DNA from: Hippopus hippopus
Taxonomy: Eukaryota > Mollusca > Bivalvia > Cardiida > Cardiidae
DNA: 64,000 nt
Direction: 5' to 3'
Assembly (NCBI GenBank): GCA_946811185.2
Contig: OX328102.1
Coordinates: forward strand, 16,245,194 to 16,309,193
The notes under the pieces: model-generated
The model's input: the letters and a program-made list of their open reading frames with translations, nothing else
The model's database searches: none
What the model was told of the DNA's origin: nothing
In this document: piece by piece, positions 19,801 through 27,300 of the stretch
Layout of the letters: every line of letters starts with the position of its first letter
Numbering within the stretch: the first letter of the stretch is position 1
Position numbers and translations under genes: made by a program

Positions 19801-20879
19801 AAACCTTTGATAGATTTAATGTAGTCATAATGGTTTTGATGAAAGTACAAATGTATGATCTTACTATTGGCTTTCACTTTTGGATGTTTAAATATTTTTT
19901 CCACTTTTGAATGCTGTTGATGAACTTTAATGACATAGCCTTTTTCATACAAGATTGTTTGAATTTTTTTGTATTCATCAATTCCTACAGACTGTGTTGG
20001 TGAAACTCCAGCTTCATGTAACAATTTCTCAGCTTCAGTCTTTTGAAGAGGGCGGTTTGAACGACAAATACGATCCCATTTTCTATTCCATACTTCGGTG
20101 TTTTCACGTTCACTGTAGCAAATTCCCACAACAACAGCTCTTGCAAAACATAGTTGGTCATGATTGTCAATTTGAATAATAGATTTCTTCTTCTGGGCAA
20201 AAAACTTTGAATCTAATTCTGACGATCTATATTTTGATTTTCCGCTACCAGTTGGTGGTATTGTATGTGTAATGTCAAATGTCATGAATCCATCGTTCAA
20301 GACGAAATCTGTATTCGATTGTAAAACTCGTTCAATTTCATTCAGCATAGTTTCACCTTGTAACTGGTCTGCAGCTAAAAAAGGAATATGGATTCCCATT
20401 TCCAACGAAGGATGGTTGATGGTAATTCTAATCATATCCGTCGGGTTAGCATTTAACTTTCGAATGATTTCACGGGTAACATCGTCAAATAATCCAAGGA
20501 GTCTCTGAGGTGATAATTCTTCAAATTTCTTAAAACTCAGCATCAGCACATGTGATTCTGTTTTAAATTTTCTTGACTTCTTATTACCCTTTTCTGTTAA
20601 ATCATATAGACTTTTCATGTCTAAGTTAGAGTTGGTACTTTCATCGTCGCTATCATTTTCTTCTTTCAACGGTTTAGTTTTTTTCTTTTTTGTTGGTGGA
20701 ATCACCTCATCGTCACTTTCTTCTTTCAACGGTTTAGTTTTTTTCTTTTTTATTGGTGGAAACACCTCATCGTCACTTTCTTCTTTCAAAGGTCTAGTTT
20801 TTTTCTTTTTTGTTGGTGGAAACACCTCATCGTCACTTTCACTGTCTGAATAGGTTATTATTCTTTTTCTTTTACCCAT
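16830..20879 (-). CDS. polB: Family B DNA polymerase, Polinton/adintovirus type (1349 aa)
   Basis: Replicative, probably protein-primed DNA polymerase. Exonuclease motifs: FFDFEC near residue 503 (Exo I), HNFKGYDGQF near 580 (Exo II), MYCRSDVDI near 706 (Exo III). Polymerase motifs: DICSLYPYV near 930 (motif A), LNCLWGKLAQ near 1113 (motif B), YFDTDSCMY near 1210 (motif C, catalytic Asp pair). All catalytic residues are present. Residues 15-77 are three near-identical 20-residue Asp/Glu-Lys repeats, likely nuclear localisation and phospho-acidic tracts. Residues 360-480 are Cys/His-rich with several zinc-finger-like pairs, common in metazoan Polinton-like polymerases. It is one uninterrupted frame, longer than the element 2 polymerase (about 1190 codons), and divergently transcribed from the 279-aa gene. 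Confidence 0.93.
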   Translation of the reverse strand: MGKRKRIITYSDSESDDEVFPPTKKKKTRPLKEESDDEVFPPIKKKKTKPLKEESDDEVIPPTKKKKTKPLKEENDSDDESTNSNLDMKSLYDLTEKGNKKSRKFKTESHVLMLSFKKFEELSPQRLLGLFDDVTREIIRKLNANPTDMIRITINHPSLEMGIHIPFLAADQLQGETMLNEIERVLQSNTDFVLNDGFMTFDITHTIPPTGSGKSKYRSSELDSKFFAQKKKSIIQIDNHDQLCFARAVVVGICYSERENTEVWNRKWDRICRSNRPLQKTEAEKLLHEAGVSPTQSVGIDEYKKIQTILYEKGYVIKVHQQHSKVEKIFKHPKVKANSKIIHLYFHQNHYDYIKSIKGFLSCAYYCEFCDAGYSHRESHACSNICKGCYRKGKCPSESKEYVCSVCSRRFFSAECFENHRNVQGKEKKSICELVKLCSKCGAQYHIRKKNHVCNGKKRCHICKRIVNFSHQCYIQHYQSKLNHDSDDETSSSVVKKPQFIFFDFECKQDTGVHIPNYCIAHRACDECIDKSLDFHCSTCSEFEEGREVIFQGEKTLSQFCNWLFSKHHKGVTAIAHNFKGYDGQFILDYIVKVGLKLPKLIMNGNNIMKLELNGVRLIDSFNFMSFGLAKFPSTFSLQEMKKGYFPHWANTDEFWSYIGPYLDMSYYKPDSMSEEARSKFIVWYNDKVRNGEEFNFQKEMEMYCRSDVDILRRGCAEFRKLFIEQGGICPFLEAITIADACNKVWRSKYLPENQIAIISSKDSSRRRFSMKAIRWVQSVAQEKGINIQHAKNGGEAQIGKYSVDGFHHQSNTVYEFLGDLYHGCPVCYTDRKQINPINGKPMSELYERTFERIADIEDMGYNVVYIWEHEFDAKMKDKEYKKHIEKLYPHWDPIDPRDGLSGGRCNAIKIGYDVDEKTKKEIKYIDICSLYPYVCKHKSYPVGQPKILSAENIDMNNIRQYEGLIKCKVLPPTDLFHPVLPVHCNNKMMFPLCMKCAEESSNICRHGKEERALVGTWVTFELFKALDCGYRLLQVYEIWHFNSVSDQFFKHYVDNFLKIKQEASGYPDCCQSDSEKDQFVCEYEKAEGVRLDPSCIQRNPGRRSFAKIMLNCLWGKLAQREKMTQTEYISDPSKYFELVTNPNFIVKHVEIFDENCSFILVNYESKLEHIDTHATANVVVGSYVTAYARLELYSVLEKLKDRVLYFDTDSCMYIHDPELWNPPIINSRLGKWTDEEPACKITQFRGLGPKNYAYKMKTKDGKEISKCKVKGITLDYNTKQVVNFDTYSKCALDRTVEIKIQYDCKIKRHRDRTVTSEPQTKTFRSVYTKRVIVNGTDTVPYGYKSLRK

Positions 20880-21036
20880 CGTTTTAGCTCTGAGTGAAAA
20901 GACAATAATGCAGAAGTGAGAAAAAAACTAGCAATTTATATATCCTCTCCGTTGTAACAGTGTATAAATAAGCCGTTAGTTGTGAAAATCTATTCATTCT
21001 CCTACTCGATCTCAGTCAGTACAGCTGATAAAAAAT
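20880..21036. promoter_or_regulatory. Bidirectional promoter between PolB and the 279-aa gene
   Basis: The 157-bp gap holds TATATAAAT on the minus strand (about 20935-20943) for PolB and TATAAATAA on the plus strand (about 20973-20981) for the 279-aa gene. It has no CRE or E2F-type word, unlike the small-gene promoters, so the two groups may differ in timing. Confidence 0.5.
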
Positions 21037-21876
21037 ATGAGTGAGTTAAAGCTACAAAATACATCACCACTTAGAAAGAGGGTGTATCTGTATGTTAATC
21101 CATACACCCACGATTATGAGATCAGCAATATACCATCAAAGTATAATGTTAAACATATCGGAAACTATGTGGGATCATTTTTTTCCCAGCAACATTTAGA
21201 AGAAAAAGATGTTTACCGTACTACCAGCTACAGAGTTTTGGATCAAGCGACGCTCGACAAACGATATGGTGCGAATGGTGTGAGAACAAATATTTGTTTC
21301 ACTTGCAACGAAGCAGGACATTGGGCCAAAGAATGTCCAGAAAAAGAAAATCAGCTAGGAACAATTGTTTTTGTCTACGTGAATCCACACAGTCACGACA
21401 TTGAGATTTCACCATCATTTTACAACGTTGGTGGTTTCAAAGATATGAAATTCATCGGGACACTAAATTCATTCTGCAGTGAAAATACATGGAAAAAAAG
21501 TTCACCACAAGCTACAGTCTCATCGGATGAACCTCAGACCGTAGACATGCAGAACGATACAGCGGCTAACAGCGATTCAGAAATCTGTAAAATAGCAGAT
21601 GATTTAGAGACATTACGAAAAAATCTAAGAAATCAACAAACTTTGGATCTAAAAAACAACGAATTTTCTGCAGAACCGGGTTGTTCGTACGGAAAGGAAA
21701 AACAGCAAAACATCGAAAAGAAGAAAAAACGAGTAACAAAGAACTATTTCTTTTACAAATCAACAAAACATGAGGACAAAATCTGTCCAGATGTGGAATT
21801 AAAAAACAACGATAGGAAAAGAAAACGTAAAACCAAATGTGAATCTGACATCTCAAAGAAAAAACATACTGAGTGA
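21037..21876 (+). CDS. 279-aa CCHC zinc-knuckle protein with internal duplication
   Basis: A CCHC knuckle (CFTCNEAGHWAKEC, near residues 88-101) as in nucleic-acid-binding Gag-like and CNBP-like proteins. The knuckle is flanked by two copies of a 35-residue module: VYLYVNPYTHDYEIS near residue 16 and VFVYVNPHSHDIEIS near 111, each followed by an Ile-Gly-x-x-x-Ser-Phe type end. The C-terminal third is very Lys/Arg-rich with short acidic patches and likely binds DNA. I know no named family with this layout. Its role may be in genome binding or as a polymerase cofactor. AATAAA is present about 145 bp after the stop (22021-22026). Confidence 0.75.
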   Translation: MSELKLQNTSPLRKRVYLYVNPYTHDYEISNIPSKYNVKHIGNYVGSFFSQQHLEEKDVYRTTSYRVLDQATLDKRYGANGVRTNICFTCNEAGHWAKECPEKENQLGTIVFVYVNPHSHDIEISPSFYNVGGFKDMKFIGTLNSFCSENTWKKSSPQATVSSDEPQTVDMQNDTAANSDSEICKIADDLETLRKNLRNQQTLDLKNNEFSAEPGCSYGKEKQQNIEKKKKRVTKNYFFYKSTKHEDKICPDVELKNNDRKRKRKTKCESDISKKKHTE

Positions 21877-22020
21877 AAAAAGATTTCAATACAATATTGA
21901 TTATAAACAAAAAAAGACTGACTTGATTTTTTTCATTCATTTTTTGTCTTTTACAGTTCATTTATTTTTTGTCTTTACAGTTCATGATTTGATTTTTTCA
22001 TTGTACATAAGTTCTTTTTG

Positions 22021-22026
22021 AAATAA
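22021..22026 (+). terminator. Poly(A) signal candidate of the 279-aa gene
   Basis: AATAAA at about 22021-22027 in an A/T-rich stretch; no stem-loop of the histone type is present in the sense of this gene. Confidence 0.4.
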
Positions 22027-22133
22027 AAAATATAAAAATAATTACTTCTTACTTTTGACTTTTTTCTAGTTATGACTGTAAGTCTTTTTACTTTTGACAA
22101 TTTGAGAAGAAAGATCTTTCATACTAAATGGTT

Positions 22134-22149
22134 AGCCCTGAAAAGGGCT
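22134..22149 (-). terminator. Histone-like 3' stem-loop of the 68-aa gene
   Basis: Coding strand AGCCCTTTTCAGGGCT, AACCATTTAGTAT, then GAAAG. The stem and loop match the TIR copies while the surroundings have diverged. Confidence 0.7.
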
Positions 22150-22180
22150 TTTTTGAAGGATCTCACATTGACATCCAGCT

Positions 22181-22387
22181 CTACGATTCTTCCGTCCGAT
22201 CCACTGGGATGATTTCACATCCACAATGTTCGCAGTAAATCGTCGAACCTTCATCATCATCATAAAATCCTTCATCTGTATCTGGACAGTTATGCTTCTG
22301 ACCAAGATACTCGAGTATGGAAAAACATTTTCCACACTCTATCAGACATCTGTTTGCACAGTGAGGGCATACAAGAATTCGATCCAT
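22181..22387 (-). CDS. 68-aa zinc-ribbon-like protein
   Basis: It has a CPHCANRC start (residues 7-14), ECGKC at 17-21, an acidic middle (DTDEGFYDDDEG) and CEHCGC near 52-57. The Cys pairs suggest one or two zinc sites, as in zinc-ribbon transcription or replication factors; no specific family is recognised. The promoter has the CRE/E2F/TATA block (22426-22493) and the 3' end has the histone-like stem-loop, so it belongs to the same expression class as the TIR genes although it lies in the unique centre. Confidence 0.7.
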   Translation of the reverse strand: MDRILVCPHCANRCLIECGKCFSILEYLGQKHNCPDTDEGFYDDDEGSTIYCEHCGCEIIPVDRTEES

Positions 22388-22425
22388 TCTGGAACAAATA
22401 TGATTTCATGTAAATTATCGCTGGG

Positions 22426-22493
22426 CTTTATAGCTTTACAGACGGATTGAACTAGATGACCCATGACGTCATTTTCTCCTATGTTTTTCCCGC
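22426..22493 (-). promoter_or_regulatory. S-phase-type promoter of the 68-aa gene
   Basis: TATAAAG (22426-22432), TGACGTCA 22464-22471 and the E2F-type site 22486-22493, with the same spacing as the blocks at 13056-13124 and 14548-14615. Confidence 0.6.
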
Positions 22494-22634
22494 GTCGGCG
22501 TTTCATTAACATTGTGCAATCAAATCGATGGTTATATCGGTGTTTTTTACCACTCCTAATTCAGTGTCACACAGTACAATACCGGTGTTTTCCGTCAGGT
22601 CCGCCCTCTTTAAAAATTTCAATCCTCTGTAAAC

Positions 22635-22641
22635 GTATAAA
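22635..22641 (+). promoter_or_regulatory. TATA box of the 221-aa gene
   Basis: GTATAAA, 93 bp before the ATG. The next 90 bp resemble the leader of the 88-aa gene (CATTCACCATTTCTT, GATTCTCAGCTAACGAT and CACTTCGAAAGCAGT), so the two genes share an ancestral promoter module. Confidence 0.5.
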
Positions 22642-22733
22642 GCTCGGTGTTATTTTCACACATTCACCATTTCTTTGATTCTCAGCTAACGATCACTTCG
22701 AAAGCAGTATCAATATTCAGAGTCAGTTACAGT

Positions 22734-23396
22734 ATGAAGCACAACTTAGATGAAATCAGCTTGGACGATTTTCCATCAGTGGAAAACAATGGAGACGTTC
22801 TTTCATCAGTTATGAATTCGACAATTATCAATCCACCGCCGGAGTTAAATTCGACAACCATTATTCCAGCGACAGTGTTTGATAACATTTATGAAGAGGT
22901 AAAGCAGCTAAATTTGAAACAAGATAGCATGATGATCCGAATCATAGATCAGCTGGAGACTTTAAACAGACATTTGGAGGAAATTAAAACTTTAACCGCA
23001 AGTACTGATCAGCTCAGTAGAAATATCGAGGTACTACATCAACAGGATCAGCGCATTTCAACAACCCCTGTGAAGATTCCTGTGGAGTTCGAGTTTGATA
23101 AATCCAATCTTCACAACTTAGTGGACTCTATCGTAAGTGTTGTGAAGAAAAATCAACCAAAGAGAAATCAACCAAAGGAAAAACAACCAAGAAAAACAAC
23201 AAAGCGGAAATCTGAGGAAGATGGTAACCCTCTCCACAAGAAGCAACGAGTTGATCAAAAACCAACTATACCAATATTGACAGGGCAGGGCAAATACGGG
23301 AAAAACATTGACAATCACGTTGATTTCAAGATCCCGAAAAAACCAAAGACAGAACGAAAACAACCAAGAAAAAACAACAAAACGGTAAGAATATGA
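22734..23396 (+). CDS. 221-aa coiled-coil protein with basic tail
   Basis: Start chosen at 22734: the TATA box (GTATAAA, 22635-22641) and leader shared with the 88-aa gene lie just upstream, so the in-frame ATG at 22647 would be in the leader. Residues 50-110 form a heptad-like coiled coil (LNLKQDSMMIRIIDQLETL), residues 135-221 are Lys/Pro/Gln-rich with repeated KNQPKRNQPKEKQP-type motifs. It may be a DNA-condensing or terminal protein; family unknown. It seems to use AATAAA signals at about 23768 and 23781. Confidence 0.7.
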   Translation: MKHNLDEISLDDFPSVENNGDVLSSVMNSTIINPPPELNSTTIIPATVFDNIYEEVKQLNLKQDSMMIRIIDQLETLNRHLEEIKTLTASTDQLSRNIEVLHQQDQRISTTPVKIPVEFEFDKSNLHNLVDSIVSVVKKNQPKRNQPKEKQPRKTTKRKSEEDGNPLHKKQRVDQKPTIPILTGQGKYGKNIDNHVDFKIPKKPKTERKQPRKNNKTVRI

Positions 23397-23439
23397 AAAC
23401 AAATATGAAACTTGTGGTGTTTGCGAATTTACATTGCAT

Positions 23440-23790
23440 ACAATTTGTTACATACTGTTTTTTGCGATTAATTCGTTGTGAATAATTCATTGTGAAAAAA
23501 TATTTCAGTGCGATTTTTTCATTGTTAAGAAAATGTTTTTTTCATTGTCAAGAAAATTTTTATGATGCATTGCAAAAAAATGTTTGCTTGTGATTTTTTT
23601 CATTGTTAAGAAAATGTTTTTTCATTGTCAAGAAATTTTTTTATGATGCATTGCAAAAAAAATGTTTCATTGTGATTTTTTTCATTGTCAAGAAATTTTT
23701 TCATTGTCAAGAAATTTTTTTATGATGCATTGCAAAAAAAATGTTTCAATGTTTAGTTCTGTTCAGTAAATAAAAGTTCAATAAATAAAA
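23440..23790. repeat. Direct repeats and poly(A) signals downstream of the 221-aa gene
   Basis: Mirror of 15674-16075. AATAAA words at about 23768 and 23781 on the plus strand could end the 221-aa transcript. Confidence 0.6.
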
Positions 23791-24145
23791 GTTCAAAAAA
23801 CAATAGAGTTCTTCATTCTGTTTTTTCCCCAAAAATGACTTGTTCTGGTTACATTTTTCCCATACAACGTCTCATAACTGTTAGTTAAACTCTAGTTTTT
23901 TCTTACCCGAAAAAGAAAATGTAACAAACCTATGGATTGGGCAACAATAAAATCCCCCGAACAAGAAAATGTAACAAAGCCACGGGTTGGTCAACAATAA
24001 AACAATTAGTATTAGAAAAAACAACGGTGAATCTGATTGGATAACATTAATTTGGAGCCAAAACAGCATGAAACGTAGCATGGAAAAAATGTATGTGTTT
24101 TCTACCCTGGCCGAGCTCTGTAAAAAATTTCAATCCTCCTTAAAC

Positions 24146-24152
24146 GTATAAA
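24146..24152 (+). promoter_or_regulatory. TATA box of the 88-aa gene (right)
   Basis: GTATAAA, mirror of 15320-15326, followed by the leader TTCATACATTCACC. Confidence 0.5.
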
Positions 24153-24243
24153 CCCCTGCGTTATTTTCATACATTCACCATTTCTTGATTCTCAGCTGAC
24201 GATTACTTCGAAAGCAGTGTTAATATTCGGGAACAATATCAAT

Positions 24244-24660
24244 ATGGAAGAGCTAAATCATCAACTACGTGAGGCTCTCCAAGAGTATCTAAATGCAGGG
24301 CAACAGTTATTGCAACTAACCACTCGCCTCGTAGGAGAGGAGGAACAAAACCAACTGCGACGTATAACACAGCCATACAAAGATCTCGGCGAAAGATTAG
24401 TTCAGCTATTATTAAAGACAACACCGGATATCATTTTGGTTGATATCGAGTTCGGGAGGAAGATTACAGCATGCCCCATTTGCCAAGCGAATTTCGGGTG
24501 CTGCCCATTAAAAGTGGAAAAAAACACAGCCTCCAAAAAAACAGACCTTTTCAGGGGTACCCATCTGCCACGAAAGTTCTATCTTTCCTCAAATTGTCAT
24601 TTCTTCAAATTGTCAAACTTCTTTCTTTTAGAAGAGTTACACTGCAAAGATTCACAATAA
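24244..24660 (+). pseudogene. 88-aa gene, right TIR copy, stop lost by 1-bp insertion
   Basis: The reading frame matches the left copy until its last codon, where one extra C near 24506-24510 removes the stop. The frame then runs on through the 3' untranslated region to 24660, adding about 50 residues of non-coding translation. The downstream stem-loop (24543-24558) is also mutated. Both changes hit the right copy only, so the left copy is probably the working gene. Confidence 0.65.
24543..24558 (+). terminator. Mutated histone-like stem-loop of the right 88-aa copy
   Basis: Reads AGACCTTTTCAGGGGT, so two of the six stem pairs are broken compared with the left copy. The ACCCATC tail and the GAAAG word are kept. 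Confidence 0.6.
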
Positions 24661-24921
24661 AAAAGTCATAGATTAGCCAAACTCTAGTTTTTCCTAACCC
24701 GAACAAGAAAATGTAACAAACCCATGGATTGGGCAACAATAAAATCCCCCGAACAAGAAAATGTAACAAACCCACGGATTGATCAACAATAAAATCCCCC
24801 GAACAAGAAAATGTAACAAAGCCAGGGGTTGGTCAACAATAAAACATTTAGTATTAGAAATAAAACGCTGATTCTGATTGGATAACATTAATTTGGAGTC
24901 AAAACAGCATGAAACGCCGAC

Positions 24922-25008
24922 GCGGGAAAAAACATAGGAGAAAATGACGTCATGGGTCAACTAGTTCAATCCGTCTGAAAACCTATAAAACCCAGCGTCA
25001 TTTCCCGC
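24922..25008 (+). promoter_or_regulatory. S-phase-type promoter of the 78-aa gene, right
   Basis: GCGGGAAA 24922-24929, TGACGTCA 24945-24952, TATAAAA 24984-24990, TTTCCCGC 25001-25008. It is the exact mirror of the left-arm promoter. Confidence 0.65.
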
Positions 25009-25040
25009 ACATCGTTCATTCTCTTCGACTTGTAGACAAT

Positions 25041-25277
25041 ATGGAGTGTGCTTTAAGAGATATAAGCTTTAGCGAGCTTGCGCAGCTATCATCCAGAAAA
25101 AAGATGGACGACAAGAAGAAGAAGGAGTTCGTAGTGGCTTCTACCGAAGATTGGAACGAAGACGCTGAGCCTTCGTTCTCTTTGGACTTTGGACTGGATG
25201 AACGGGAGTTGAAGAGGCTAAAGAGGCGGGCAGCAAGTAGCTGTCCAGCCTGCAGAAAGGTTGGAGGTTGTGCTTAA
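25041..25277 (+). CDS. 78-aa acidic/basic protein with C-terminal Cys motif (right TIR copy)
   Basis: Same protein as 12769-13005 with one substitution (Ile for Met at residue 8). Promoter sites are at 24922 (E2F-type, reverse), 24945 (CRE), 24984 (TATA) and 25001 (second E2F-type). The TAA lies at 25275-25277 inside the loop of a hairpin spanning 25263-25290. Two intact copies per element double the dose of this small protein, which may suit a structural or regulatory role; this is inference. Confidence 0.75.
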   Translation: MECALRDISFSELAQLSSRKKMDDKKKKEFVVASTEDWNEDAEPSFSLDFGLDERELKRLKRRAASSCPACRKVGGCA

Positions 25278-25321
25278 AAACACAACCTCCAAAACCAGCT
25301 CCCTTTTAGGGGCACCCCAAC

Positions 25322-25337
25322 AGCCCTTTTCAGGGCT
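25322..25337 (+). terminator. Histone-like 3' stem-loop of the 78-aa gene (right)
   Basis: AGCCCTTTTCAGGGCT then AACCATCTACCAC and GGAAG. It lies 45 nt after the stop of the right-arm 78-aa gene. A weaker look-alike (GCTCCCTTTTAGGGGC) precedes it at 25300-25315. Confidence 0.7.
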
Positions 25338-25497
25338 AACCATCTACCACGGAAGATCTACCTTTCTTCAAATTGTCAGACGTAAGTTCTATCTTTTCTT
25401 CAAATTGTCATTTCTTCAAATTGTCAGACGAAAGTTCTACCTTCAAGCTGTTAGACGAAAGTTCTATCTTCAAGTTGTCATTTCTTCAAATTGTCAC

Positions 25498-25833
25498 AGC
25501 TCTTTTCAGAGCTAACCCAACAGTCCTTTTCAGGACTAACCATCTACCACGAAAGTTCTATCTTCAAGATGTCAGACGAAAGTTCTATCTTCAAGCTGTC
25601 AGACGAAAGTTCTATCTTCAAGTTGTCATTTCTTCAAATTGTCACAGCTCTTTTCAGAGCTAACCCAACAGTCCTTTTCAGGACTAACCATCTACCACAA
25701 AAGTTCTATCTTCAAGATGTCAGACGAAAGTTCTATCTTCAAGCTGACAGACGAAAGTTCTATCTTCAAGTTGTCATTTCTTCAAATTGTCACAGCTCTT
25801 TTCAGAGCTAACCCAACAGTCCTTTTCAGGACT
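25498..25833 (+). repeat. 148-bp tandem array of paired histone-like stem-loops (right)
   Basis: Mirror of the left array. Stem-loops lie at 25498-25513, 25522-25537, 25646-25661, 25670-25685, 25794-25809 and 25818-25833, all in the sense of the 78-aa gene. Open frames that cross the array are by-products of the repeat; the period is not a multiple of three, so the frame changes each unit. Confidence 0.75.
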
Positions 25834-25924
25834 AACCATCTACCACGAAAGTTCTATCTTTCTTTTAGAAGAGACACGTTCCAAAAGAGTTATACTCCAG
25901 AGAGTTACACTCCAAAGAGTAAGA

Positions 25925-26345
25925 ATCATTCATAGATGCAGAAAAAGACTAAATCCAACCCAGTGATCAGTCTTTTAGAAAGAAAAAATCATTCATAGAG
26001 ATGTAAAAAGACTAAGTCCAACTCAATGGTCAGACATTTAGAAATCATACATAGGGGAAGAAAAAAGTCTAAGTCCAACTCAATGATTAGGCAATTAGAA
26101 AAGAGAATTCATTCATAGGTGAAAAAGACTAAGTCCAACTCAATGGTCAGACATTTAGAAATCATACATAGGGTAAAAAAAAGTCTAAGTTCAACTCAGT
26201 GCTCAGACATTTAGAGAGAAGAAATCAATTATAGATAAGAAAAAGTCTAAGCCCAACTCACTGATATAGGGACAAATTCCTTTTAGAGAAAAAAATCATT
26301 CATAGGGTGAAAAAAACTAAGTCCAACTCAGTGATCTGGCCATTT
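25925..26345. repeat. 56-60-bp repeat array, right TIR
   Basis: Inverted counterpart of 11690-12125, with the core CTAAGTCCAACTC. Confidence 0.8.
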
Positions 26346-26626
26346 TTACCCAGTCTGTCAGTCATAAGGCCTGCACTTTGAATGCTAAATCCCTCTCAGG
26401 GAAGAGAGCCTAGGGACAAAATAAAAAAAATCTTTCGGGGACAGCAAATAGGGACACATCCCCAGAGTATCCTCCGCAAGGCCGCCATTTTGAATGCTAA
26501 ATCCCGCTCAGGGACGGGAGCCTAGGGACAAAATAAAAAAAAAAAAATCTTTCGGGAGGGCAAACTAGGGACACATTTTTGTCAGGGACGGTGATGTAGG
26601 GCACTCAGGGACGGGAGAATACGGAC

Positions 26627-26664
26627 ACACCCAGGCCCAGGTGTGTCCGTATTCTGCCGTCCTT
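26627..26664. repeat. Terminal hairpin in element 1 right end
   Basis: Mirror of the hairpin at 11383-11420, with the same 15-bp stem. Confidence 0.8.
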
Positions 26665-26681
26665 TACTACTTACGTAGTCC

Positions 26682-26687
26682 CTCGAA
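26682..26687. repeat. Putative 6-bp target-site duplication (TACGTA), right
   Basis: Partner of the copy at 11360-11365; unrelated host sequence, a SINE head, begins immediately outside. Confidence 0.6.
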
Positions 26688-26694
26688 AAGCCCA

Positions 26695-26775
26695 GGACAT
26701 CAAGTGAGGATTGAACCCGGGACCTCCAGGTCCCGAATCCTATACCTTCACCACTGAGACACGCAGGACCCCTAC
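26695..26775 (-). repeat. SINE tRNA-like head
   Basis: Inverted B box (GGATTGAACCCGGGACC) and A box (TTCACCACTGAGACACGC). It begins a few bases outside element 1. The body is not seen. Confidence 0.55.
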
Positions 26776-26949
26776 AGAAGGGAAAAGATTACGACAGAAA
26801 AAAAGTCTCTTTGAATAACGACGTGGTCCTTGATGATGCATTCCGGATATCCGGTTTTTTTTTGCATCCTGTACAACATAACATGGACAATTGAGGGTAA
26901 TATGTTGAAGTACAAAAACGACTTTTTACCTCTCTGCCCCACATAACAT

Positions 26950-27300
26950 GAAGGTAACTTTTGAAAACGTTGTGGAAAAAAGAGCAATAGGTGGTGACAG
27001 GCAAATGCTCTTTTTTCCAAAGATGTTCTAAAGTAAGACTGTAAAGGTCAGGGTTAATCCTGCTAAAGTGAAACTGATTGTTCAGTTGCGAGAAAGGGTA
27101 AAATTTGGACCCACCTGCGTCGAAAATATTTGCAGAGGACAAATATAATGTGGATAAAATGGTGGAATTTTTCTTTGAAAGGGTTGAAAACATTTTTGAA
27201 AAAGGAGAAAATGCTGGTTACCAGCATTTTCTCCTTTTCCTGTAATGTTTTCAAAAAGCGATCTACTTCCTGGTCGTTAAAACATGAGATTGTTTGGTAA
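26950..27300 (-). repeat. Two MITE family B copies
   Basis: A diverged palindrome at 26955-27015 and a good one at 27187-27253; flank GAAAATATTTGCAGAGGAC near 27120. Confidence 0.6.

Larger units (their letters stand above)
11366..26681. mobile_element. Element 1: Polinton-like PolB element with very long TIRs and histone-like mRNA 3' ends
   Basis: Sequence from 11366 is repeated in inverted orientation ending at 26681; both termini read 5'-AGTAGTAAAGGACGG. The 6-bp TACGTA lies just outside each end. Known family traits: Maverick/Polinton elements are 15-20 kb, start with AG, have long TIRs and make 6-bp target duplications. The gene set is a family B DNA polymerase plus small proteins; I see no integrase, packaging ATPase, capsid or protease. 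TACGTA is its own reverse complement, so a target duplication cannot be told apart from a TIR extension by sequence alone. The internal genes are intact, suggesting recent activity. Alternatives are a linear virus or plasmid integrated by other means, or a deletion derivative of a larger Polinton. Confidence 0.85.
23410..26681 (-). repeat. Element 1 right terminal inverted repeat
   Basis: Inverted copy of the left arm without the 104-aa cassette. Its inner end (about 23410-23440) repeats the last few codons and 3' flank of the 218-aa gene, which is a non-functional duplicate fragment here. Contents in order: A/T-rich direct repeats, a degenerate gene-like promoter region, the 88-aa gene copy (broken), the 78-aa gene copy, the stem-loop array, the 56-60-bp repeats and the terminal hairpin. 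Confidence 0.85.

Noticed and set aside
20617..20853. 78-codon plus-strand frame with Phe/Ser-rich repeats
   Set aside because: Antisense shadow of the triple repeat in the PolB N-terminus.
25498..25833. CRISPR-like regular repeats
   Set aside because: The units are 148-bp tandem copies with no distinct spacers, in a eukaryotic element.
11366..26681. Reading element 1 as a parvovirus- or bidnavirus-like genome because of PolB and end hairpins
   Set aside because: No parvovirus NS1-type helicase or capsid is present; AGTAG ends with 6-bp flanks fit Polintons better.
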